NCBI GenBank assembly: GCA_964524185.1
Contig: CAZGCI010000045.1
Location: 1 to 31,174 of the forward strand
DNA: 31,174 bases
Reading direction: 5' to 3'
DNA from: Thiohalocapsa sp964524185
Lineage (GTDB): Bacteria > Pseudomonadota > Gammaproteobacteria > Chromatiales > Chromatiaceae
Positions 24,271 to 30,915 of the stretch are shown one piece after another. Under the pieces are notes generated by a model. The model worked only from the letters and a program-made list of their open reading frames with translations. It did no database searches and had not been told where the DNA came from. Position 1 is the first letter of the stretch, and each line of letters begins with the position of its first letter. The translations under genes and the position numbers were made by a program.

Positions 24271-24504
24271 TTACAGGCCAACCAGCTCCGCATGGACACC
24301 CTGGCTGGTGACAGCAGACAACAGCGACGAGCTGCCAACCTTATCGGGATTGAACTGCACGATTAGCAGGTGCGGCGTCCGGTCGGGGTTGCTGACACTG
24401 ACGACGCCATCGAGCCCTCTCAGGGCCTGCTCAACCTGGCTGCGGCGAGCGGCGTCTAGGTCTTCATCGATATGCACTGTGACATCAGAAAGCTGGTTAT
24501 CCAT
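24271..24504 (-). CDS. Small HMA-like ferredoxin-fold protein lacking the metal-binding CXXC
   Basis: A 77-residue protein, opening with MDNQLSDVTVHIDEDLD. It has the beta-alpha-beta-beta-alpha-beta pattern of heavy-metal-associated domains: VTVHID, helix RRSQVEQALRGLDGV, strand VSVSN, strand HLLIVQFNP, helix SSSLLSAVTSQG, strand AELVGL. There is no cysteine at all, so classical copper or mercury binding by CXXC is excluded. I recall similar small proteins in other gammaproteobacteria, without a known role. The ribosome-binding site is very strong (AGGAGG 6 bases before the ATG), so a real, well-translated gene is likely. It lies beyond the BREX operon on the same strand. Confidence 0.7.
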   Translation of the reverse strand: MDNQLSDVTVHIDEDLDAARRSQVEQALRGLDGVVSVSNPDRTPHLLIVQFNPDKVGSSSLLSAVTSQGVHAELVGL

Positions 24505-24942
24505 CGACGCCCTCCTTCAGGCCAGTTGGATCGACGACAGGCCGACGGCCGCTTCGGCACCGGATGCGTCCGGGGACCGTCGCCACCCCTAAGCATAGGC
24601 CATGGCCACGGGAAGCTGTGTCCCAACGGACCAGGCGCTTCCACCGGCGGCGCGCAGATCCGGTTAGCGCAGCGTTATCCGACGTGGCGCCCCGACCCCA
24701 GCATCGATGACAGCATCCGCACAGGACGGTTTGGGCAACGGCGCGACGTCACCGGGTTTCGTTGCTCGCGCACAGACTTGGGAATCGAGAGTTGGAGCTT
24801 GCTGGGCAGGGTCACGAAGGTCTTGGACGTGGCTAACGAACAGAGGCTCGGTGAGTGACTGGAAAAGGATCAGCACTCTCCGCACCTCGATGCGGTCGCC
24901 GCCGGTGCGGCCCTGCAGCAGCGCAGTGAGTCTGGGCAACAA
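24505..24942. other. Gap without a recognisable gene between brxL and the HMA-like gene (438 bases)
   Basis: An open minus-strand frame of 92 codons begins with TTG immediately after the brxL stop, but its translation matches nothing and has a poor start, so I do not call it. No terminator with a T-run is visible after brxL. The strip is likely the left boundary of the BREX island. Confidence 0.45.
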
Positions 24943-26961
24943 CTACTCCACCCCAACCGCCTTGAATACGGCATCCACCGGGTCGGCATAGAAGGAGGTC
25001 TGGAACTTCGCGAACAGCTCGCCGGGGATACTGGGGATGTCGCCGACGCTGGCCATCGGCAGCAGGATGCGCTTGGCGCCGGAGTCGAACGCGACCTGCA
25101 GGCACTCTGCGAGGTTCTCCACCGGGATCACGCTGCCGCCGAGGCTCATGTCGCCGAGGACGACGAGCTGCGCCTGCACGGGCTTCGACAGCACTCCCGA
25201 GCACAGGGCGACAAAGCTCGGCAACGTCATGGCCCGCGTCGGGCCGGTGTTGTGCAGCTCGACGGTGTGTAGGTGGTAGTCGTGATCACCGGCCTTGGTC
25301 AGGCCACTGACGCGGCTCAGGTTGGCCTTGTAGTAGTCGAAGGCGACCTTCACCGCCTCCTTCGCGGCGCCGCTCGAGCCCAGTCCGGAGACGTTGAATT
25401 TACCGTTGCCCGCCGTGGTCTGCGTCTCCAGCCGATACAGGCCCAGGTGCCCGCCGCTGCCGGTGGCGATGGTGTGCAGCACACCGGGGTTCAGCGGGCC
25501 GTCCGGGATCAGCTTATCGCCGCCCTGCTCCGGGACGCTGACGAAGGTCTCCTCCATCGTTTCTTGGTCGATGTAGGAGAAGTGGACCTCGAAGAACTCC
25601 ATGCCGCCGATCTTCTTCAGCTGCTCCTTGACCCGGCGGCGGGTCTCCAGTGCGTACTCCAGGCAGCGGCGAACGGCCTCCTTGTCGTAGTCGCCGGCCG
25701 GATACAGCAGCTTCAGTAGGCCCGACACGGTGCGGCGCACGGCAATGGTGTCGCGTTGATTCAGGTCCCGGCCCAGCTTGAACCAGCGGTCGACGGCATC
25801 GGAGAAGTTGCGCTTGCGCATCTCGCGCATGAACTCGGCCAGATAGTCCGTGATCAGGCCGTACTGGTTGGTGAAGAACTCGGGGCGCATCTTTGGCACC
25901 TCCCAGCCTGGGATGTAGGCATGGAAGCGATCGAAGAAGGCCGAGTCGATCATGGTCTCCGGAAACGGCGCCAGCAGATGGCTGGTCTTCACCAGGGTGT
26001 CCACCGGCTGGTTGATGTTGCCGACGAAGACCATGCTGGCCGAGGCCTGGATCGCGTCTTTGCCGCGGGCGAAGGAGCCGGAGGCCATGAAGTCCTTCAT
26101 GATCTGCACCCCGTCCTTGTCCTTGAACGAGATGCCGGCCACCTCGTCGAAGGCGACCAGGTCCCACAGGCCCACCAAGCCCACGGTGCGCCGGGCCATG
26201 TTGTAGAACAGGTTGGCCACCGTGGTCTGGCCGCCGGAGATCAGGATGCTGTTCGGGCTGATCTCCTTGTAGATGTGGCTCTTGCCGGTGCCGCGCGGCC
26301 CCAGCTCGCAGCAGTTGTAGTTGTTCTCGACGAACGGAATCATCCGCGCCAGCAGGTGCCACTTGACCCGCTCATCGAGGTTCGCCGGCTCCATGCCCGT
26401 AGAGCGGCAGAGCACGTCGAGCCACTGGCCCTCGGAGAAGGCCCTGCGTCCCTCGAACAGGCCCTCCAGGTCCATGTTCGGCATCTGGATGGGCTTCAGG
26501 TCGCCGATGCTGAAGGGTGAGCCCTTGCTGCCCTCCTCGTAGAAGTAGTACACGGTGACGATGCACCAGATGCCGCCCACCAGCAGCTTCTCGAACTGTT
26601 TGACGGCGCTGCCGGAGATCTCGGCGTCCTTCACGCCGAGGTTCGAGAGCAGGGCCTCGTAGACGTCACGCTTCTCGTTCAGGCGGACCGTCACCTTGTC
26701 GATGACCTTGTAGCTGCCGCGCTCCTTGATCTTGGACTTGACCTTCTCCGCCTCGTCCGGGCGCACGTAGTTGTCGGCGAGGATGGTCTTCACCGTCTGC
26801 AGGCCGTCGCGGATGATCTCCTCGTCATCGGACGCGCAGTACATGCCGAGCAGATACTCCAGCACGTACACCGGCACGTTCGCGCCTTCCTTGATCAGCT
26901 TGGTCAGGTCCTTGCGGACCACCTTGCCGGCGAAGTGGCGGGTGAGGAGTTGGTCGAGCAT
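24943..26961 (-). CDS. brxL: BREX type 1 protein BrxL (AAA+ with Lon-like C-terminal domain)
   Basis: Core protein of type 1 BREX phage defence, 672 residues, close to the family's usual length. N-terminal domain (1-200: LLTRHFAGKVVRKDLTK, NVPVYVLEYLLGMYC), AAA+ ATPase with Walker A GPRGTGKS at 221-228 and Walker B LVAFDE at 268-273, and a C-terminal Lon-like domain (about 540-670: HLHTVELHNTGPTRAMTL, LGDMSLGGSVIPVENL). BrxL is reported to form ring assemblies on double-stranded DNA; protease activity is not established. It ends the operon. Odd: the ATG at 26961 has no Shine-Dalgarno sequence, because the bases upstream are the GTGGTGA array of the inserted cassette, seen here as its pyrimidine-rich complement. 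Confidence 0.95.
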   Translation of the reverse strand: MLDQLLTRHFAGKVVRKDLTKLIKEGANVPVYVLEYLLGMYCASDDEEIIRDGLQTVKTILADNYVRPDEAEKVKSKIKERGSYKVIDKVTVRLNEKRDVYEALLSNLGVKDAEISGSAVKQFEKLLVGGIWCIVTVYYFYEEGSKGSPFSIGDLKPIQMPNMDLEGLFEGRRAFSEGQWLDVLCRSTGMEPANLDERVKWHLLARMIPFVENNYNCCELGPRGTGKSHIYKEISPNSILISGGQTTVANLFYNMARRTVGLVGLWDLVAFDEVAGISFKDKDGVQIMKDFMASGSFARGKDAIQASASMVFVGNINQPVDTLVKTSHLLAPFPETMIDSAFFDRFHAYIPGWEVPKMRPEFFTNQYGLITDYLAEFMREMRKRNFSDAVDRWFKLGRDLNQRDTIAVRRTVSGLLKLLYPAGDYDKEAVRRCLEYALETRRRVKEQLKKIGGMEFFEVHFSYIDQETMEETFVSVPEQGGDKLIPDGPLNPGVLHTIATGSGGHLGLYRLETQTTAGNGKFNVSGLGSSGAAKEAVKVAFDYYKANLSRVSGLTKAGDHDYHLHTVELHNTGPTRAMTLPSFVALCSGVLSKPVQAQLVVLGDMSLGGSVIPVENLAECLQVAFDSGAKRILLPMASVGDIPSIPGELFAKFQTSFYADPVDAVFKAVGVE

Positions 26962-26965
26962 GGAA

Positions 26966-27000
26966 GTGGTGAGTGGTGAGTGGTGAGTGGTGAGTGGTGA
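26966..27000 (+). repeat. Tandem heptamer array, five perfect GTGGTGA units
   Basis: Five uninterrupted 7-base copies of GTGGTGA on the plus strand, preceded by GGAA (26962-26965). The array separates the four-helix-bundle stop codon (27002-27004) from the brxL start codon (26959-26961). It is the inverted counterpart of the array at 27363-27397. Confidence 0.95.
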
Positions 27001-27001
27001 G

Positions 27002-27376
27002 TTAGGCGTGGAGCTTTGCTTTGAGGGCGTTCAGCATCCTTGAAATCTCATCCAGCAAGGCGAGGATCTCTGCGATCTGGTTTCGAGTTACGTATCCCAG
27101 CCTGAGTGCTATCAGAGTCTGTGTCTCTACTTCCGCCCTGGAGCCTTGGGCAATCGAGAGAAAGTTGAGGAACTCCGCCGTTGAGCGTCTCGCCTGACCC
27201 TCCGCAATGTTCGACGGAATGGATACTGAAGCCCGACGAATCTGGCTGGTCAACCCGTAGAGCTCTTCCTTCGGAAAGTTTCGGGTCATCCGATAGATGC
27301 GTTCAACTAGTTCCATCGCCTTCTGCCAAACAATTAGATCCTGATAGCTCGCAACAGGCCGCTCCGCACTCGCCAC
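27002..27376 (-). CDS. Four-helix-bundle protein of the 23S rRNA intervening-sequence (S23/IVP) family
   Basis: A 124-residue all-helical protein with the hallmarks of the family encoded by intervening sequences in 23S rRNA genes (TIGR02436 type) and related to the Avd proteins of diversity-generating retroelements: YQDLIVWQKAMELVERIY, TSQIRRASVSIPSNIAEG, and a third helix GSRAEVETQTLIALRLGY. These proteins form pentameric rings and are basic; their function is unsettled. Start: GTG 27376, which is the first codon of the fourth heptamer unit of the flanking array; the in-frame codon before it is TGA. The GGAGA of the second unit serves as ribosome-binding site, 6-7 bases upstream. It is inserted between pglZ and brxL in the BREX operon and is not a known BREX component. 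Confidence 0.9.
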   Translation of the reverse strand: MASAERPVASYQDLIVWQKAMELVERIYRMTRNFPKEELYGLTSQIRRASVSIPSNIAEGQARRSTAEFLNFLSIAQGSRAEVETQTLIALRLGYVTRNQIAEILALLDEISRMLNALKAKLHA

Positions 27377-27397
27377 TCATCACTCTCCACTCATCAC
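27363..27397 (-). repeat. Tandem heptamer array, five degenerate GTGNNGA units
   Basis: On the minus strand, from 27397 down: GTGATGA, GTGGAGA, GTGATGA, GTGGCGA, GTGCGGA. All five keep GTG and GA and differ only at the two middle bases. Units 1-2 and 3-4 also form a 14-base period. The array overlaps the four-helix-bundle start: unit 2 gives its ribosome-binding site, unit 4 its start codon. Confidence 0.9.
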
Positions 27398-27401
27398 TTC
27401 T

Positions 27402-30014
27402 TCAAAAATCATTGCCAAACGCCAAATCAATCACCACATCAAATCGCGCTTCCTCCACGCCGGTCTCTGCGTCGCGCAGGATCAACTGGTAGACGCGCTT
27501 GCTGTCGAAGCGGCGCCCCTCCAGGGTCAGGCTCACCGTCTTCTTCCACTGGTTCATGTCGGTGGAGGTGCTGTCGAAGGTGACGGTCTCGACATTGGTG
27601 ACGGGGTCGTCGCCGTCGTAGATACCGACCTTCAGCGTCAGCGGCTTGACGCGCTCGCCCACGGGCTCGGTCTGGATGAGCTGGAAGCGGTGGCGGTTGG
27701 TGGTGATCTTGAAGTTGCTGTCGAGCACGCTAACGCCGACGGTGCGGGTCTTGGTCTTGGCCGCCTTGCCGCCCTCTTTGACGTGGAGAACGCGGATCAC
27801 CGGCACCGCGATCTCCTGCGGCATGGCCCCGCCGTGGACGAACCGCGAGCCGCCGACGAAGTGGAAGCGGTTGGCGCCCTTCGGCACCCAGAACTCCATG
27901 TCGCCCGCGGCCCCGGCGGTCGTCGCCGTGGAGCCATGGAAGGCCTTGTCGTCCTCGGGCAGGTTCCGGCCCAGCAGATACCGCTTCTTGGCCAGCACGG
28001 TGCCCGGCGGCTTAGCGGCGAGGCTGCTCTTGTCGGTCTCCCCCAATGGCGTCTCCTGGAACAGGAAGCCATGGTCCGCCGTGATCAGGACATGGTTGCC
28101 GTTTAGGCTGTCCACGACCTTGCCCACCAGGTCGCTCAGCTCCTCGATGGCCTTGCGCACGGCAGCGAACGTGTGCCCCTCGGTGGCCGCCTTGTCGCCG
28201 ATGGCGTCCACCTGGTCGTGATAGATGTAGACCACGCGGTAGGGTTTGACGAAGGCGCGGCCCTCGTCCTTCTTCATGGCCATCAGGTCCTCGGCCCGGA
28301 CCGCGACCCCTTGCACGGCCTCCAGCACCTTGGCGCGCTGCTCCAAGCCGGCGCACGGCTGGCCGTCGAGCCGGATGGTGCCCCCCTCGTCGTAGGCCAG
28401 CACCTTGTGCGGCAGCAGCGCCGCCATGCCGAGAGCGGTGTAGGACGGCAGGACCCCGAGCTGCGCTGACAGCTCCGCGTCGATGCGGTACTTGCCGTTG
28501 AGCTGCGAGGTCAGCTCCTGCGCCGCCTCGTAGCGGAAGGCATCGCTGATGATGACGAAGACCCGGCGGTCGGCGCCCTTCGCCAGCACCGGCGCCACCT
28601 CGCGCTCGAAGAAGCCCTGTTGATTGGGCACGCCGTCGAGCCGCCACAGCCCGAGCAGCCCGCCCTCCAGATGCGTGTTCCAGGCCAGCGCCAGCTCGGC
28701 GAGGAAGCCGGTGCCGTAGGTCTGCTCGATCCGCTTGCGCAGGGACTTCAGCACGTCCCAATCTCGGGACTCGGCGTAGTCCGCGGCCTCGCAGAAGTGA
28801 CGGTAGCACTGGTCGAAACGGTACAGACTGCCGGTGTAAGCGGAGAACAACGCCTTCGCATCCGCCTGGTGCAGCGCTCGGGCCTCGTCGTTGCGCAGCG
28901 CGAGGAGATCGGCCCCGACCTGCAGGGCCTCGTAGACGGCATGCAGCGCGCGGCGCGGGGCCGACGCTGTGTCGGGCAGTCCCACCGACGCCCAGTAACC
29001 GTCCTGCCTGCGCGCCGCGATGTCGCGGATGGCCTCGGGCTTGATCAGATCCGCGGTCTCCAGCACCCGGTCCCGCAGCCGGCTGGCGATGGCCTTCTCC
29101 ACCAGCAGGAAGGTCTTCACCTCCGCCAAGTCCTCGATCTGCAACGCGCCGAGATGGTGTTCCAGCTTGACGGCCTCGGCCACCGCGGTGGACAGCGCCT
29201 CGTAGGATGGCCCGCGGGTGCTGCTGTCGCGCCATTGAGCCAGGCAGACCACCGCGTTGGCGATGCCCTGACGGGACAGCATGAGGTGCTTCAGACCCTC
29301 CGGCAGCGGGGCGCGGCAGGCGTGGTCCAGGTCCGAGACCAGGAGCCGGATCAGCAGGTTCTTGAGTGTCGGCGCGTCGTCGTGATAGCCGAAGTGGCTG
29401 GCGACCAGTTCCCAAAAGGCCGCCTGCACGCCGTACTTCTCGATATCGGCCCAGGCAGCCGGCGGCTCGTCAAGATTGCCATCGGGAATGGCGTCGAACA
29501 GCGAGATCAGGATGTTGAAGAACTCCGGCTGATCCGCCTTGGCGAGGACCGCGATGAGCTTGCGGTCGATGTCGAGCTGACCGTCGGTGGGACTGATCAG
29601 CCTCTTCAGCCGTTCCAGACGCTCCCGGCTGGCGAAGAACTTGCCGCGGTCGGCGAGGTGTTGGCGCAGCGACTGCTGGGTGAGCCCCAGCTCGGCGAGC
29701 AGCATCGAGGCCCGGTCGGCGCTGAAGCTGGCGCCGTAAAGCCGCAAGTCGAGCAACCAGTCCTGGTCGGGTGCTGGCGGGTCGGACGGGGCGTAGAGCA
29801 GATAACGCCCGAGCGGGTCCTCCTGCTCCAGCTGGACCTTGATTGCCAATGCCGGGTGCTCATCAAGGCGCAGTAGACTCACCCCGTCTAGCGCCTGAAT
29901 CAGCGCAGGCAGACCTTCCTCGAACTCATGCTCCGGGTCGTGCCAGAACACCAGCCGGTGGTCGTCCTGGAAAAAGCGCTCGCGCAGGGCGTCGGTGATG
30001 CGTTGGGTATCCAT
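27402..30014 (-). CDS. pglZ: BREX type 1 alkaline-phosphatase-superfamily protein PglZ
   Basis: Core BREX protein, 870 residues. The N-terminal part (RITDALRERFFQDDHRLVFWHDPEHEF) and the central PglZ domain of the alkaline phosphatase superfamily match type 1 PglZ. Visible metal-site-like motifs are VFVIISDAFRYE with D491 and LITADHGFLF with D647 and H648. A C-terminal beta-rich domain (about 760-870) ends the protein. PglZ is needed for both modification and exclusion in type 1 systems; its activity in BREX is uncertain. Start: ATG 30014; the frame is open to 30077 but that extension overlaps vapC. An AAGGGG overlapping the vapC stop is the nearest ribosome-binding site, 3 bases from the ATG. 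Confidence 0.95.
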   Translation of the reverse strand: MDTQRITDALRERFFQDDHRLVFWHDPEHEFEEGLPALIQALDGVSLLRLDEHPALAIKVQLEQEDPLGRYLLYAPSDPPAPDQDWLLDLRLYGASFSADRASMLLAELGLTQQSLRQHLADRGKFFASRERLERLKRLISPTDGQLDIDRKLIAVLAKADQPEFFNILISLFDAIPDGNLDEPPAAWADIEKYGVQAAFWELVASHFGYHDDAPTLKNLLIRLLVSDLDHACRAPLPEGLKHLMLSRQGIANAVVCLAQWRDSSTRGPSYEALSTAVAEAVKLEHHLGALQIEDLAEVKTFLLVEKAIASRLRDRVLETADLIKPEAIRDIAARRQDGYWASVGLPDTASAPRRALHAVYEALQVGADLLALRNDEARALHQADAKALFSAYTGSLYRFDQCYRHFCEAADYAESRDWDVLKSLRKRIEQTYGTGFLAELALAWNTHLEGGLLGLWRLDGVPNQQGFFEREVAPVLAKGADRRVFVIISDAFRYEAAQELTSQLNGKYRIDAELSAQLGVLPSYTALGMAALLPHKVLAYDEGGTIRLDGQPCAGLEQRAKVLEAVQGVAVRAEDLMAMKKDEGRAFVKPYRVVYIYHDQVDAIGDKAATEGHTFAAVRKAIEELSDLVGKVVDSLNGNHVLITADHGFLFQETPLGETDKSSLAAKPPGTVLAKKRYLLGRNLPEDDKAFHGSTATTAGAAGDMEFWVPKGANRFHFVGGSRFVHGGAMPQEIAVPVIRVLHVKEGGKAAKTKTRTVGVSVLDSNFKITTNRHRFQLIQTEPVGERVKPLTLKVGIYDGDDPVTNVETVTFDSTSTDMNQWKKTVSLTLEGRRFDSKRVYQLILRDAETGVEEARFDVVIDLAFGNDF

Positions 30015-30021
30015 CCGCCCC

Positions 30022-30435
30022 TTAGTCCTGTTGCACCCAGTTTTCCAGCTTGAGACCGCGGACTCGCTCAAACTCACTCAGATTGTTGGTGACCAGCACA
30101 GCGTCCATTGCCAGCGCATGCGCCGCGATCCAGAGGTCATTGCCGCCGATCGGCGTGCCGGCGGCCTTCAGTCGCGTGAATTGCTCCGCGTAATGGCCGC
30201 AGATCCCGGCGTCGGAGGGGTAGAACACTGGGACCTGACGGATCAGCAGGGTCAGCCGCTGCAGCACGTTCGATTTGCGCGTGCTGCGCTCGGCCCCTTT
30301 GAGCAGTTCGGCATAGGTGACGAAAGACATGCCCAGCCTGCTGTCGGCGGGCAGCGCGTTGATGCGCTCCGCAACACCTGGCGGGCGCTGCTTGATTAGG
30401 TAGATCAGGCTGTTGGTGTCGAGCATGTAGTTCAC
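30022..30435 (-). CDS. vapC: VapC-type PIN-domain toxin ribonuclease
   Basis: A 137-residue PIN-domain RNase, toxin of a VapBC pair. Acidic active-site residues are in place: D6 in MLDTNSLIYL, E43 in TYAELLKGAE and D100 in GGNDLWIAAHAL; the fourth position is VTNNLSEFERV, with Asn where some members have Asp, a common variant. VapC toxins typically cleave tRNA or rRNA until bound by VapB. Start: GTG 30435 overlaps the vapB stop as GTGA; ATG 30426 is possible. The TAA is 7 bases before the pglZ start, so the toxin lies within the BREX transcript. Confidence 0.93.
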   Translation of the reverse strand: MNYMLDTNSLIYLIKQRPPGVAERINALPADSRLGMSFVTYAELLKGAERSTRKSNVLQRLTLLIRQVPVFYPSDAGICGHYAEQFTRLKAAGTPIGGNDLWIAAHALAMDAVLVTNNLSEFERVRGLKLENWVQQD

Positions 30436-30686
30436 AGCACGTCGCGCTCCTGCGGCGGGGCCTGCTCGGCTTGCGCCTCTTCCAGCGCCCGGACGAAGTC
30501 GTCGTCAAAGCCTTCGAGTGCCCGCAGCAGCGCATCCCCCTTTGGCTCACGCAGTGGGTGCAGGATCAGGTCGCCATCGGGGGTGCAGCGGATCTCCACC
30601 CGGTCGGTATCGAGCCGAAACTCCGCCGGAATCCGCACCGCCTGGCTGTTTCCGTTCATGAACACGCGCGTGGTCTGTGTTGTCAT
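30432..30686 (-). CDS. vapB: VapB-type antitoxin, AbrB/SpoVT fold
   Basis: Antitoxin partner of the PIN toxin, 84 residues. N-terminal swapped-hairpin DNA-binding domain: TRVFMNGNSQAVRIPAEFRL, with the NSQAVRIP core of the VapB family. The acidic C-terminus (about 50-84, DDDFVRALEEAQAEQ) would wrap the toxin. Start: ATG 30686 with GAGG 5 bases upstream; the frame opens earlier, at 30749, but without a plausible start signal. An inverted repeat just upstream is a likely autoregulatory operator. Its stop overlaps vapC. Confidence 0.92.
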   Translation of the reverse strand: MTTQTTRVFMNGNSQAVRIPAEFRLDTDRVEIRCTPDGDLILHPLREPKGDALLRALEGFDDDFVRALEEAQAEQAPPQERDVL

Positions 30687-30703
30687 GCGAACCTCGAAAT
30701 GTA

Positions 30704-30719
30704 CATACAAAAACGTATG
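30704..30719 (-). promoter_or_regulatory. Possible VapB operator
   Basis: CATAC (30704-30708) and GTATG (30715-30719) form an inverted repeat around AAAAAC, 17 bases upstream of the vapB ATG, in an AT-rich patch within GC-rich DNA. Antitoxins of this fold bind such palindromes to repress their own operon. It suggests vapBC has its own promoter inside the BREX operon. Confidence 0.4.
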
Positions 30720-30845
30720 CACTTTAGCCCGGCCGCGTTTGTCTGGCAAGCGATCGACAAGGCCCTTGAGCGCAATCGGCGATCAGCGCAGCGCCCACGA
30801 TCAAAGCTGCATGTCATTCCAAACCTCGTCGTCGGTTGGTTAGAC

Positions 30846-30915
30846 GGGAAGTTGGGAAGTTGGGAAGTAAAGAAGCTGGGTCACGCTTCTTCACTTCCTC
30901 ACTTCCTCACTTCCC
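30846..30915. repeat. Inverted pair of octamer arrays, without a gene between them
   Basis: Left arm on the plus strand: GGGAAGTT, GGGAAGTT, GGGAAGTA, AAGAAGC (30846-30876). Right arm on the minus strand from 30915 down: GGGAAGT, GAGGAAGT, GAGGAAGT, GAAGAAGC (to 30885). The arms match at 26 of 31 positions and are separated by 8 bases, so the transcript would fold into a long hairpin. The pglX stop codon (30907-30909) lies in the right arm. The shape and the GAAGTG/GAAGTT core recall the arrays at 26962-27401. Confidence 0.85.

Larger units (their letters stand above)
26962..27401 (-). mobile_element. Candidate cassette: four-helix-bundle gene between inverted heptamer arrays
   Basis: A compact 440-bp unit that exactly fills the space between the pglZ stop (27402) and the brxL start (26961). 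Its two ends are inverted repeats: plus-strand 26962-27000 and minus-strand 27401-27363 match at 32 of 39 positions. Each is made of GAA followed by five GTGNNGA heptamers. The only gene inside is the four-helix-bundle protein, which begins within one array and ends 2 bases from the other. No transposase is present and I cannot identify a target duplication, so mobility is inferred from the shape and from interrupting a conserved operon. Confidence 0.6.

Noticed and set aside
24664..24942. Open minus-strand frame of 92 codons starting with TTG right after brxL
   Set aside because: The translation has no recognisable domain, GGAG is only 3 bases from the TTG, and GC-rich DNA keeps such frames open by chance.
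26966..27000. Heptamer array considered as a CRISPR or a simple sequencing artefact
   Set aside because: Units are contiguous with no spacers, so it is not CRISPR; the inverted, degenerate counterpart at 27363-27397 argues against an artefact.
28620..29876. 418-codon plus-strand frame opposite pglZ
   Set aside because: It is fully antisense to a confidently identified gene, and its composition (many Gln, Val, Leu, Gly) is that of a reversed-strand shadow.
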